Notes: generated by a model from the letters alone, not told the origin. DNA of 64,000 nucleotides from Isoetes taiwanensis (GCA_021234155.1 JAJEKV010000008.1:22781106-22845105), one strand, 5' to 3'. Counted from the first letter of the stretch, positions 36,220-48,312 are shown. A program made the numbers and translations.

Positions 36220-36939
36220 GCCGGTAGGCAAGAATGCAAAAGCGGTAACTTTGAGCAAGCAACCTAAGTTATATATTCATGGATTTTAATAATTAGGCCT
36301 TTACTTAAACAGAGAACAAAATTATCCCTGTGGAGCTTAATAAAGTAGGTAAGTTCTTTTCACATTTTGTATTTATCGTTTCTAACAATTGGGTTTTTGT
36401 CTAGAACTAGACTTCAATGGTGGAAAATGTGGTTTCACAGAAATGCTCATTTGCTATCCGGGTGCTAGAGATCCGAGTATAAAGGGTGGAAAATACTACT
36501 TCTCATGTAAAATATGTTGCAATCATCCCGTTTCTAACTCCAATACACAAACCTTTTAACGCCTCCTAATGCCTCCTTTTTGACTATTTTGGAAATTCTC
36601 AGATTCGCTTAGCGTAGAGCCTCTAGCCTCTATCCCGTAGATTAATGACTACCAGCTATAAATCTCATGCATAATTTATCTCTTTTCGCCATCCGGCCCC
36701 TTTTAAGAATTATACCACTAGCTCCTCTGTTCTTGAGTGACTTGCCAAGTCCAACTTCTGGAAACAAATATGCTGCCCTTATTTTGTGTGGAATGTTGCA
36801 ATCACAACGTGAAATCACGTATATCTGCAATATATATTAAACTTTGAAAGGTACACAATGTTAATAGGAACTTACGACAGTTGGGAAAATCATGCACAAG
36901 GAATTGGGAAAACCATGCACAAGGAATTGTGCACTACAT

Positions 36940-37270
36940 CACTGTCACAATAACACTGACAACTTATAAATTGGCAATGTTACTTTTACAATGTTGGTGA
37001 CAACTTATAAATTGGCAATGTTACTTTTACAATGTTAGTGCTAGAGATACAAAACACTTAGTGCATTGCGTATTTGGCAATGTTACCTTCACAATGTTAG
37101 TGCTAGAGATACTAAATACTTTTACAATGTTGGTGACAACTTATAAATTGGCAATGTTACTTTTACAATGTTAGTGCTAGAGATACAAAACACTTAGTGC
37201 ATTGCGTATTTGGCAATGTTACCTTCACAATGTTAGTGCTAGAGATACTAAACACTTAGTGCATTGCAGA
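36940..37270. repeat. Short tandem repeats (AATGTTA-rich)
   Basis: Repeats of ACTTATAAATTGGCAATGTT and TTTACAATGTTAGTGCTAGA-type phrases occur three to four times. One offset is 41 nt and another is the window-wide 136 nt (37,002/37,138). Confidence 0.8.
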
Positions 37271-37782
37271 CAACCCAAGTAGCATTTGATAACCCAAGTG
37301 TAGACACTATGTGCAACAAGAAAAAAAAAGTCACAAAAACACACATCTTTTCCTTTTTTGTTGTAAATGCCAATGGAATTTAGGAACATAGTAGCGCTTT
37401 TAAGAACATCAACCAACAGGACCTACAGAAAAAAATAGCAGATCTCAAAATTGTTATGAACAAACACAAGATTGTTCTACTCAAAGCTCTGAGAGATACT
37501 GATGCAACATTATCTAACATCAAGGAGCTAGGTTCCTTACAAACATTGTTAAACCTTCAAAAAATTTATTACGGTTGGATTATTATCGCACGCATTTCAT
37601 TGCGACCAAAACGTGTTTAGGTCCTTAACTTATGCCAAAGAACGCTGGGCACAATTACTAGTAATTTTATAATATCTTATATTATAATGTTAGGTAATGG
37701 ACCGCGACCCTAAATCTGGACGGTCGAGGATTTGATTGAGAATGGTGGAGATGATGTGCGTGTCTTCAACTAAAATTTCATC

Positions 37783-39690
37783 TTGACTATGGTGAAAGGG
37801 AAAAGGGGAAAAGGAAAAGGAAAAGGAAAAGGAAAAGGAAAAACGATAGGGGAAGGGAAGGGAAAAGGAAAAAAAAAGGAAAGAAAAGGAAGAGGGGAAG
37901 GGAAAAGGAAAAAAGATGAAAGGGAAAAGGGAAAATGGAAAAGGGAAAAAGGAAAAAAAAGGGAAGGGAAAAGGAAAAACGATGAAAGGGAAAAAGGAAA
38001 ACGATGAAAGGAAAAAGGGAAAAGGAAGAGGCGGAAAAGGGGAAGGGAAAAGGAAAAATGATGAAAGGGAAAAGGAAAGGGAAAACGGAAAAACGGAAAG
38101 GGAAAAGGAAAAGGGGAAGGGAAAAGGAAAAACGATGAAAGGGAAAAGGGAAAAGGGAAAAGGGAAAAGGAAAAAGGAAAAGGTAAAAGGAAAAAGAAAA
38201 AAGGAAAAAGGGAAATAGGAAAAGGAAGAGGGGAAGGGAAAAAGGAAAAACGATGAAAGGGAAAAGGAAGAGGGGAAGGGAAAAGGAAAAACGATGAAAG
38301 GGAAAAGGGAAAAGGAAGAGGGGAAGGGAAAAGGAAAAACGATGAAAGGGAAAAGGGAAAAGGGAAAAGGGAAAAAGGAAAAAGGAAAAGGAATAAAGGA
38401 AAGATAAGAGGAAAAAGGAAAGAGAAGGAGAAAAGGAAAATGGAAAGATAAAAGAAAATAGAAAAAGGAATAGAATAGACGAGGGGGAAAGGGAACGGAA
38501 AAAGAGCACCGCGAGAAGGGTAAGAAGTAAAGGTGAGAAAAGGAGAAAAAGGTAAGGGAAAATAAGAAAAGGTTGCAAAGTCTATGGGAAAAAGAAAAGT
38601 AAAAAGGAAAAGAGATAGGGAAAAGGGAAAAAGAGAACTTGGGAAAAGGGAACGAGAAAAAGAGAAAAAAGGAAAGGGCGTGAAAAAAGGGGAAAAGAGA
38701 AGGTGAAGAAAGAGAAAAAGGAAAGCAAAAAGAGCATCGAGAAAAAGGAAGAGGGAAAGGATGGAAAAATGAGGAAAAAGGTGGGGGGAAATTAGAATAG
38801 ACAAAGGGTAGGGAGCAAGGAATAGGAAAAGAGGAAGGCGAAAAGGGCACGAGAAAAAAGGGAAGAGGGAAAGGGTGAGGAAATAGAAAAAAGAAAGGGA
38901 AAAAGAGTATGGGAAAGGGAAAAGAAAAAAGAAACAAGAAAGGAGAAAGTGGAAAGGGGAAAAAGGGGAAGAAGATGGGGAAAGAAGGAAAAAGGGTACA
39001 TAAAAAAGGTTGAGAAAAGGGAATGGAAAGAGGCATATGAAAAGCGAAGAAAGGGAAAAGAAAAAAGAAACAAGAAAGGAGAAAGTGGAAAGGGGAAAAA
39101 GGGGAAGAAGATGGGGAAAGAAGGAAAAAGGGTACATAAAAAAGGTTGAGAAAAGGGAATGGAAAGAGGCATATGAAAAGCGAAAGGAAACGGAAAGGAA
39201 AATGTAAAGGAAGGGGAAAGAGAAGAAATGGGAAAAGAGATGGGGAAAAGGGCACATGATCAAGAGGAAGAGGGTGGGGAAAGGAAGAAAAGGGCACATG
39301 AAAAGGTAAGCAAAAGAGAACGAAAAAAATGCATGAGAAACGGGAAAGAGAAAAGGAAAAGGAAAAGGAAGAGAGATGGGGAAAAGGGCACATGATCAAG
39401 AGGAAGAGGGTGGGGAAAGGAAGAAAAGGGCACATGAAAAGGTAAGCAAAAGAGAACGAAAAAAATGCATGAGAAACGGGAAAGAGAAAAGGAAAAGGAA
39501 AAGGAAGAGGAAGGGGAAAAGGAAAGGGAAAGAGAGTAGTGGAAAATGGGAAGAGCAGGAAAGATAAAAAGGAAGGGAAAAAAGTCGATAAGAAAAAAGA
39601 GAAAGAAAAAAAAAAGGAAGGGAAAGGGAAGGCAAAGGGAGGGAGAACGGGTTAGAAAAAAAAAAAGGAGAATAAAAAAAGAAAGAAATT
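37783..39690 (+). repeat. 2-kb polypurine tract
   Basis: The plus strand is almost pure A/G (units such as GGGAAAAGG, with ACGATGAAAGGG punctuating). It is inverted in composition relative to 32,777-34,740, so the two could in principle pair as long arms or form triplexes. The long minus-strand Phe/Pro/Ser ORFs over it are composition artefacts. Internal duplications are frequent. Confidence 0.95.
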
Positions 39691-39744
39691 AAAGGTTCCT
39701 TTAATTTATGCAAAGAAGGCCGGGTACCATTACTAGTTATAATA

Positions 39745-40800
39745 TAAGATTAATAAAATTTTGGTTATATGGTGACCACCCCACCTATCTACATGGATGC
39801 ATGTGAAGGCCAGATTCCTCCTATCAAAGCATATATGGGGCTAGAGGTGCTTTTCCTATCAATGCATTCCTCAATGACCTCCTTTCTCTCGAGGTCGTCT
39901 ACTTCCGTGGAACGGAAGTAGACTTTCTAATCTACCTTCCACTCATCCAAGCGGAAACGCGGTCATGCCTACATCGACATTACACCACGCCCTAGAGATC
40001 ACCGTAGTGGTCTCATCATCGGTAACAACGCATGCAATCCATACCAAGCATAGGTTGCATGCGTAGATTAATCTTAACTACACATGAAACTAATCTAAAC
40101 ACAAATCGACATGCCTGAGCCAATTTTTACTGGCTCATTTAATGCATGTGATTAACATAATTACCCTAAGGTAATATTTATGAATTAACATTATCATAGT
40201 ATCAGATACATTACTTCCGATAGTACAATTATATTTACTCTAAGCTTTGCAATATTTAACGACTACTGGCTCATTTAATGCATGTGATTAACATAATTAC
40301 CCTAACTATTGTATCATAGACAAGGTTTTAATTATCATACACAAGAATTAGATGTGCTTCTTATTCTCTTCCTTGGGTCTTGCATTACCCTTGGAAGTAT
40401 ACCCCTAAGATGCACTTAAGTATATCTGAATTCTATTTTCTATTTATATTTATAAGGACCCCGAGGTCATATAGCTATCCTTGGAAGGTGTGCTTCTTAT
40501 TGCGAAGGATTAATTAACATGCTACCTCACATTATCATTGTTATTTAACTTATTTCCCTATGATACATATACATACAATAATTTCTATTCAGTTATTAAG
40601 ATCTATATTTAACTTAACTATAAGACACATTAAAGCTTATAATGATTAATTAACATGCTACCTCACATTATCGTTGTTATTTAACTTATTTCCCTATGAT
40701 ACATATACATGCAATAATTTCTATTCAGTTATTAAGATCTATATTTAACTTAACTATAAGACACATTAAAGCTTATAATGCATGCGCACACCTTTACCTA
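39745..40800 (-). other. 3' non-coding internal region of element C, continued
   Basis: It is homologous to 55,590-56,215 of element D (TTTTGGTTATATGGTGACCA, GGCCAGATTCCTCCTATCAA, CATTCCTCAATGACCTCCTT). It contains a duplicated AT-rich block at about 40,510-40,770. It ends where element D passes into its chromodomain coding region. No gene is seen. Confidence 0.6.
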
Positions 40801-41594
40801 AGGCTAGAACGATCCACCCATTGAGCCCTGGCCGAAAGTAGTTTGGAGATGACTTGGTCGTTGCATTGCTCTCATGGTTTTGCTCCACTTGCTGGTGTAG
40901 TTAGCTATCATGTCGGGTCTCGCGACGCTGAAGGTCGCCTCGAGCTATCTATCTATCTATCTTACACTCTATTCGCCTTGGCTATTGCGGAGTGAACTCT
41001 ATTCTACGGGTCACCAATTCGGGTGCAAGTACGCTCAATCATAAGATTGAGCCTCCCACTTTTTCTTCAAAAGAGGATGCACCTATTATGTTATCATTTA
41101 TTTCAATATAGTTACGGGTTACCTACTTAGTTAAAATGATTCTAAACCACAAGGTTTTAGCGACGCGATTAATTTACTAGCCTTAGCTAACATATATAAC
41201 CATCTAAGATGGATGCACCTATTATGTTATCATTTATTTCAATATAGTTACGGGTTACCTACTTAGTTAAAATGATTCTAAACCACAAGGTTTTGTCATG
41301 ACGACAATTCCTTTTGTCTCAAAAGACTATTTGATTACTATAATTTTATTTTAGATGTACCTTGCATGTACTATTCTTTTTATTCTAGAGATTCCCCTTC
41401 CTTAGCTATTTAAGCTCTTGGAATATTAGCGAGGTGATCAAGATGTCATCGTAACAAGTTGGCCGGACTTGTTAGATTACTTCTTTTCTAATTTTAGTTA
41501 CTCCTATGCGTTTCCTTTCCAATTGGGCAATCCTTTCAACGAGAATATCCGGAATTGCCTTCTAATCCCACTATGGATGTTACCATCCCTACAT

Positions 41595-44500
41595 TTAACC
41601 TACTAGGCCCCATGGCCTTAGATCCTTGAGCTTGCTAGAATATGCGTTTCCTTTCCAATTGGGCAATCCTTTCAACGAGAATATCCGGAATTGCCTTCTA
41701 ATCCCACTCCTTGACGGTGGATGCTCTTTGAAGTAGAGGTTGACTTTGTTCGCTAGAAGCCTCTCATTGCTGGTGGCTTGATGGTGTAGTTGATCACTTG
41801 AATCTTGCATGCCGCTTTTCAAATACCTGAAGGTGGCGCCGTTGAAAGAGATCTTTCATCTTGAACTCTTTGTCTTGGACTTTGTTCGCTAGAAGCCTCT
41901 CATTGCTGGTGGCTTGATGGTGTAGTTGATCACTTGAATCTTGCATGCCGCTTTTCATGTCGTTATCGTGTTGCCCGAAGAGTGTTGACGATGTTGATTG
42001 CTTCACCCCTGCAACTTGCATGACACCTCTTCCTTTGATCTGTTACGCTATGGGAGGGAAGGAATAACAAGGAAACTATACATGCAAAACATATAGCTTA
42101 CATAATTACAATTACTACTAGAGCTATTAGGTCTCCCTTGTTGCACACCTACTCCTTGGCAATGTCATCGGTGTTCCTTTACACTATGGGAGGGAAGGGA
42201 TAACAAGGAAACTATACATGCAAAACATATAGCTTACATAATTACAATTACTACTAGAGCCTCCGGTGTTTGTCGGCTATGGCACAACACGCTTTGCATC
42301 ACATTCTAACTAAAAATGTGCTGGTCGTTGATGCTTTGGCATTTCGGTCTGCTTCCTGATCCTGTTCTCGGGGTAACTTGTTGATATACTTGGGCCCTCC
42401 GGTGTTTGTCGGCTATGGCACAACACGCTTTGCATCACATTCTAACTAAAAATGTGCTGGTCGTTGATGCTTTGGCATTTCGGTCTGCTTCCTGATCCTG
42501 TTCTCGGGCGGTAATTGTTCCCCCCTTCATGATACTTGAAGCTATTTGAGGCGTCTCTTGAGGCTAAGCGCGATTCCTTTGGCTATACTCCTCCGGAGTT
42601 GTTCTTCTTCGCAGCTTGTTCTTTGAATCGTCCGTCCCTGGGTTCACCAAGTTGCATGCAAGTCCCGCGGTAAGTCGCCGGCTCGCCTCGCCTAGTTGCT
42701 TCTCCATCGAGCTTCCAAACTTCCTTGTTTGATCCCTCGATCACATGGCTTGACGCTGTCACGCCCACTATGCCGCCTTCTTGTCTCCGAGGTACCTTCG
42801 GTGGCTTTGATTGTGCTCGCCGGGCTTTGATCCTCCCCGCTGCCTCTAGGGGCTCGTGGAAGAAGTCGGTTGCTAGCACCTCTCCAGCTTTCAGTTCCTG
42901 ACCTTTGTCCTTCTATGCATGTCGGTCTCTCCGCAAGTAAAGCATCATGGCTCTCCTGCTTCAGTTGCTATCCTTGTCGTTAAGGTGTCGAATGCTTCTA
43001 CCTTGGGCGTTTGATGTACCACATGTCGGAGATATGATCGGCTTCTTCTCTTCTAATTACTGGTAGGAGTACCTGACGAAGCCATCACCTAGTTGTTGAA
43101 GGCATGTCTCCTCATCGCGGTGCCTTTCGTAAGTGCATCTCCATCTAATACACGTGTCATAGCGCATCACCCTATATTACCACAAGGTGGGATTATGGTC
43201 GTCGAGATGTTGCCTTCTTAGTTGGCTCGTTGATGTCGGGGCGTTCCTCCTTCTATTGTTGAGGCCACTCGTGTCATAAGATCATCAAGTGTTGCTGCTG
43301 CCACAAGATGTAGTGTTGCGTCCTGACGATGTCCTGGTACAGCGCTGATGATCTTGACATGACCGGTGTTGTCTCTTATTCTGACATTAGGTGGACGAGC
43401 GATCTTCTACTTGAGGGCACTTCCGGAAGTGTTTGGAGTCGAAGGTTGCTTGGCCTCTGGTCGTTTCTCCCTCGTACTTGCTCTTCCATTTTGATCTTGG
43501 GCTATGGTTGTGCTTCCTTGTTCCCTCATTTGGTAGTCGAAGTGAAGGAGCTTCCTGATCTAAGTGCTAAATCTGTAAAATATGACTCTAAACTCATGTT
43601 TCTCCACTATATATGTGGACATCCTAGATATACAATAGACATATACGCATTTACATTGGGATTTTAATTCATCCACTTTTCCAAAACAGCTACGAAGATC
43701 TACTTAAATGTTTATACTCCTTTAGGGTTTCCCTTCATCCTATCGCGTTTGATTCTTCGGTTTTGCTGCATCTTCTTCATTCTGGTTGACTCCGGGATTC
43801 CTTGAGATGCTGCTACTATTGTTGAGCTTCGTGTCTAATCCGAGCTGATCACCTCAAGTTGCGAAGAGTGTTCGTCGATGTGATCCCTTGAAAAAGATGC
43901 TCCTCCTTATTGTGTATGTTTGTCGCGAGGAATGCGGTAACCGCTCACGTCCCTACATGCGGTGTGTCGTTGCAAGATTGCTGATTTGCGGTGCCATTGA
44001 TCGAGCTTGAGTAGGGTCACCTGGCTGTTGCAGTCGGGCATTCTTGAATGTCTTCGAAGCTCTGAGATCGTGGTCGGTAGGCAGGCATTGTCATTCCCCC
44101 GCAGGTTGAATTTCTGAGTGCGACTCCTGTTGCTTGGGCTTTGCTTTATTCCGAGGTGGCTCTCCTGTGCCTGGAAGTGTGGTCATCTCCATTGCCCCTA
44201 CCATGGCTCCTTCTGGTCGCCTTTGCGTGATTTGTACCTGCTGGCTAGGTCGTCTCCTCCGTCCTTTGGGTCCTAACCATTCGAGTCTCGCACTCCTTGG
44301 CTGACGTAGTAAAGCCGTCCTTCCTTTGGTTTCTAGGTGTTCCTGGGTCCGGAATTCCTGTTTGAGCAGAATATTCTCCTCCTTGATCTTGCCCCTAGTG
44401 CTGATATAGGCCTTCAAGTTGGAGATGTTCCTTCCCTGATATGCGTCTCCTCCCCCTCATGGTCTCCTACTTTTTGGAACCGATGAAAGTTCTTCTGCTG

Positions 44501-45438
44501 GTGCAAGGGAGCTGGAAGCTCGTCCTGGTCGCCTTAGGTGCTTTGTGGTTGCCTAGCTTGGTTGCTTCTTTTGTTGACGTTGCATGACATTCGCTTGAGT
44601 TGCTGGGCTGCAAGGTCGTGGTGGTCTTCCCTGCGGTTTCTATACGCTCCTGTGTCGCCATGAGTTCTCTCCTCGACGGAAGATTGTGCCCTCTGGCCCT
44701 ATCTCGTGATGCTAACGCGGCATCGATGTCTAACGTCTTCCTGCACCTGTATTTTGCTGCCTTGCATTCTTCCATTTGAAACTCGTGGGCGTCGAGTTGG
44801 TGAAGGCGTCGAGATCCTCTTTCTGATGTGAGCTCGTGGACGTGGTAGCCGGGAGGTTGACATCTAGAAAATTCTTGATGCCGTTGGTTACCAAATATTC
44901 TTCCCATTTGATGAAGATTGATGATAGGCCGGTGGTGTCCTGTTCTACTCGTTTGTCGGTTGAGGTGTTTGTCGTTATGCTTCCCTCTCTTGGGTCTGCC
45001 TTTTCGGTCTCCTCTCCTTATCTGTCTGTGCATTGGCTGGGACCTCGATGTCTTCAAGAAGTTGCGTCTCTAGCTCTTCTGTGCTCGTTTGTCGGTTGAG
45101 GTGTTTGTCGTTATGCTTCCCTCTGTCTAAGGGTCTACTTGAAGGGATCTCCTACAACATTCTGGGCTCTATAAGCAAGCAAGATGGCTTGAGCAGCATT
45201 ATTGGAGACATATCTATAATCTCCAAATCTATGGACATTAGGACGTGTGGTATGGCATGACATGAGGGTTGTTTTGCAAAACCTCCATGATGTTTGAGGC
45301 ATACTCTAAGGTCCTAGCAAAGTTGGTTTGGGGGAGTCCAATCTCTACACATGGAGTGACTTGGGCAGCTCTAGACTCTATCTTCTTTCTAGGTATCCTG
45401 GCAATAGGGAGTGTCGATGTGGCGGCTATATAAGTCAA
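41595..45438 (-). pseudogene. Unrecognised decayed coding region of element C
   Basis: The minus strand shows protein-like runs in shifting frames. Examples are EYASNIMEVLQNNPHVMPYH and FGDYRYVSNNAAQAILLAYR (45,320-45,135), LSSIFIKWEEYLVTNGIKNF (about 44,860-44,930), and MKSGMQDSSDQLHHQATSNE (about 41,960-41,800). I do not recognise any of them, and none looks like gag, RT or integrase. By position this is where ORF2 and gag-pol lie in elements A and D. Duplications of offset 136 occur at 41,511/41,647 and 42,261/42,397. Low-GC non-coding DNA is mixed in at 40,800-42,250. Confidence 0.35.
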
Positions 45439-45965
45439 ACTCTATTAGAAGGGCACAGAATTAGGTCAAGATCTATGCCTTTGGCATGAGCAGAGGTGAT
45501 GCACGAACAGTTGAACTTGGGTTGCTATGCTGAGGTCTAGATGACTATAACAACGGGGTGTTCTTGAGCACATCTATCTAGGAGTAAGGCTTCAGCTTTG
45601 AGCCGAGAGCAATACTTGCGAGCTACTAATGGGGTATGCTTCTATCTACAAACAAACTACAGTTTGGAAAGACAATTCAAGGGTTTGAGCAATTTTGGTC
45701 ATTTTTGAGCTGGGGTTTGACATTTCTAGTCTACTTTGAGGTCATAAATGGATTTTAGGCTGTCTAACGGTCCTATTGCAACAAATTGGAGATCATTTGG
45801 ATATGGCATGGCGAAGAAACTGCTGAGAGGTCTCACACGTTGGAGCTGGGGTTTGACATTTCTAGTCTACTTTGAGGTCATAAATGGATTTTAGGCTGTC
45901 TAACGGTCCTATTGCAACAAATTGGAGATCATTTGGATATGGCATGGCGAAGAAACTGCTGAGAG

Positions 45966-46031
45966 GTCTCACACGTTGCGCCCTGACCGATAATGAAAAG
46001 TTCATTTTCGCCCGGGCGGCGACGGTGAGAC
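45966..46031 (-). repeat. Spacer hairpin of element C
   Basis: It starts GTCTCACACGTTGCGCCC and ends GGGCGGCGACGGTGAGAC, a slightly decayed form of the element A hairpin. A left-arm fragment recurs 136 nt before it, at about 45,830. The flank carries the same TTAGGCAGAATGGACCC spacer phrase. Confidence 0.75.
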
Positions 46032-46250
46032 ATGGGCTCTAAATGGGCTAAACGTGATCAATTTGGGTGATCTAAGGGTCTAATCTCGCTTATCTCGCCG
46101 AAAGTTAGGCAGAATGGACCCTTTATTTGGTTTTACCAAAACAAAAGCCAGGATTCAATATCTTACCCTAATTAAGCAAGATTAAACACATTATTTAACC
46201 AATAAAAATCTTTTATATTAACAAAAATTTTCCTGTTATTTACAAAATGT

Positions 46251-46390
46251 CTAAGGGCGCCCTCCCTTAATATGACTAGCAAGATGCATGTCCTGCCTCA
46301 TGAGTGTGACCCTCTTCGCGTGAACTATGCAGGCCGTCGAATCTTCAAAATGTTGGACCAGCTTCTGCTCTGCTGCTTCTTGAACCTTGG
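46251..46390 (-). pseudogene. H3-like C-terminal remnant in element C
   Basis: An open stretch on the minus strand reads [20 protein letters not shown], then [20 protein letters not shown], and ends at TAG (46,253-46,251). This is the second half of the H3 fold, with a stop at the equivalent position to the element A ORF. The first part of the fold, the insert and the tail are deleted, leaving leader DNA directly upstream. Substitutions relative to element A leave the frame intact. Confidence 0.8.
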
Positions 46391-46704
46391 CCTGTTTCTT
46401 TAACTGTTACTAATTCACTTTAACTGCTATTAATTCACTTTAACAATTGCTAGCTTAGCATATACTACAAAAATGAGAAAAAATTTCCCATTTCTCGAGG
46501 TTTGATCCTATCAAGTTAGTACTACTGGGAGCATGGTCAGTGCTTTGCTCTTGGTCTCCAAGAACATTGCTCTGATACCACTGTGACGTCCCCTACTCGC
46601 ATACGGTGCACTCAACGTATTTCCCATTTCTCGAGGTTTGATCCTATCAAGTTAGTACTACTGGGAGCATGGTCAGTGCTTTGCTCTTGGTCTCCAAGAA
46701 CATT

Positions 46705-46716
46705 GCTCTGATACCA
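46705..46716 (-). other. Primer binding site of element C (initiator tRNA-Met)
   Basis: The minus strand reads TGGTATCAGAGC one base inside the LTR end at 46,718. A second copy lies 136 nt lower, at 46,569-46,580, with a duplicated LTR start at 46,582. Confidence 0.85.
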
Positions 46717-46717
46717 C

Positions 46718-48294
46718 TGTGACGTCCCCTACTCGCATACGGTGCACTCACCGTGATACAAACAGAGTTCTTCCCCATACCAGCTTGCCGATACTGGGGC
46801 CCTTCACATAACACAGCAACCGTGGACGGGTTCCAAAGTGGGAAGAGTGAAAGGGTCATTGTACCCCGCCTCCCTCGTGCCCTACCTAGTGCGGGGCGTA
46901 AACATACATGTCGTAAAAGATATAAGAGCAACACACATATACCCACCCTTTCGGGTGGCACATCACATCTGCAAAAGACAATGATCAAGACAATGCATAG
47001 GGGAAATCCTACCCAAGGCTCGCCGTGACTCAAAGGGATGACCGACGGCTTGGTCTCGTGAGTTCATTGCGGATAGAATTCATGGCAATGGATTTGGCTG
47101 GCATAAGAACATGGCTTAGGGTTGTCCACTCCATCCGCCCCTCCGGGTGCACACTTTGCTGGAGTAGGCTGAAAAGTGTTGGGACTCGATCAGAGTTCAC
47201 GGATGCATAGCCAAAAGGGCTATTCCCGGGTTTCATCTCCCGGGGCCCGATGGGGGCAGGTAGGGATCACTCCCTCCGAGATCTACATGTCGACTCAAGG
47301 TGACTAGAGGGCCACCGCCTCTTATTCGGACCGAACCCATCGGAAAGTGAACCCCACTTCACTGCAAGCCGAGCCCATGCCTTGCCCACACGCAGCGGGC
47401 AAGCCATCGGACCTAGTCACAATGATCCCCTACTCTAGGAACATCACTACAAAGCTTTAGGTCTCTACCCCCCTTCCCAATACAAGGAGTTCATAGAGAT
47501 ACATCATCCATATACTTCACAGAGAACTAAAGAACTAGATCTAATCTACATCATAGAGTTAGGTTCTTTAGTTAGAATCTGCTATCTAGAGATCTAGAGG
47601 GCTGCTATGGGCAATTTAAGAGGCTAAACCTACTGATTCGATGGCTGAAATGGGGTTTAGACTACTAAATTGCCTAAATACCTGATCCTTGAGTTCCTCC
47701 TCCTGACCTGAGCTCGACCATCCTGCTGAGATGCTCGAATCAAGGAAAACTAATGATGCAATTCTCTCAGACAGAGTCTGGGAGGCGGTTTTGACCCTTG
47801 GGGCAGTCAAAACAGAGCTCTAAAACCCTAGAAACGAAAATGGGCAAGTTAGGGTTCTCCTACTTAAATAGACAAGGGGGTTGGCTAGGGTTTCCAATTA
47901 TCCCCTTTAGGCATGTGGGATAATTGGGAATGGGCCCACTTGCCTTTAATGGCTAGGTGGCCAAATGTGCCCACATGGAAATGTGTGCACCCAATTGTGC
48001 TCACATGGAAATGTGTGCACATTAATGAATGTGCACATTGGAAAATGTGCACATTAATTGCACCTATGGTTATGGCCCACTTGGCATAAAGTGGCCACAT
48101 GGGAAAATGTGCACCTAAGTGAATGTGCACATGGTTTAATGTGCACATTACTAAATGCACACTCCTTGCAAGTTGCCCCCTAGGGCTACTAGCCTGGCTA
48201 CACGTTGGCGTACACGTCAGTCGGGGTGGCGTGTACGCGTGACGAGGCAGTACAGTATACGTCCTGGGAGCGTATACTGTGCTGGAACGTCACA
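46718..48294 (-). repeat. 5' LTR of element C
   Basis: It begins TGTGACGTCCCC and ends GGAACGTCACA, a TG…CA structure with 6-bp terminal inverted repeats (TGTGAC and GTCACA). Close to the outer end is an inverted repeat, AGTATACG…CGTATACT (48,255-48,279). A TATA-like TATTTAAG lies on the minus strand at about 47,880-47,871. Confidence 0.9.
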
Positions 48295-48299
48295 TCAGA

Positions 48300-48312
48300 G
48301 AAAAAAGTTTAA
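48300..48312 (+). CDS. Last codons of the RING-like gene, displaced by element C
   Basis: Immediately after the right target duplication, G plus AAAAAAGTTTAA continues the frame of exon 5 and stops at 48,310-48,312. The total length of the gene is a multiple of three only with this piece. Confidence 0.6.

Larger units (their letters stand above)
31308..39736. mobile_element. Nested Helitron-like block with four CTAG-hairpin termini
   Basis: At 31,308-31,336 and 31,814-31,842 the minus strand ends in a 19-nt hairpin (arms TGCCCAGC and GCTGGGCA, loop of three; the second copy varies slightly), a 6-nt spacer and CTAG, the layout of plant Helitron 3' ends. Decayed plus-strand versions end in CTAG at 37,658-37,661 and 39,733-39,736. 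Possible 5' ends near 34,850 (minus) and 37,700 (plus) share a weak CCCTAAAT…GATT pattern. No helicase or Rep ORF is seen, so these would be non-autonomous. Insertion is into the 3' non-coding part of element C. Confidence 0.5.
28915..48294 (-). mobile_element. Element C: 19.4-kb LTR retrotransposon with TSD TCAGA
   Basis: The plus strand begins TGTGAC at 28,915 and ends GTCACA at 48,294, flanked by TCAGA at 28,910-28,914 and 48,295-48,299. The two LTRs resemble each other more than any other copy here (for example CCCTTCACATAACAC and a TATAAGAGCAACACA-type block). Minus-strand order is 5' LTR, primer site, H3-like remnant, spacer hairpin, unrecognised coding remnants (45,438-41,595), 3' non-coding DNA with a nested Helitron-like block, 3' LTR. 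No recognisable gag or pol remains, so it must have moved using enzymes supplied by a relative. Confidence 0.85.

Noticed and set aside
37690-39435. Minus-strand ORFs of 509 and 581 codons
   Set aside because: They are the same composition artefact on the polypurine tract.
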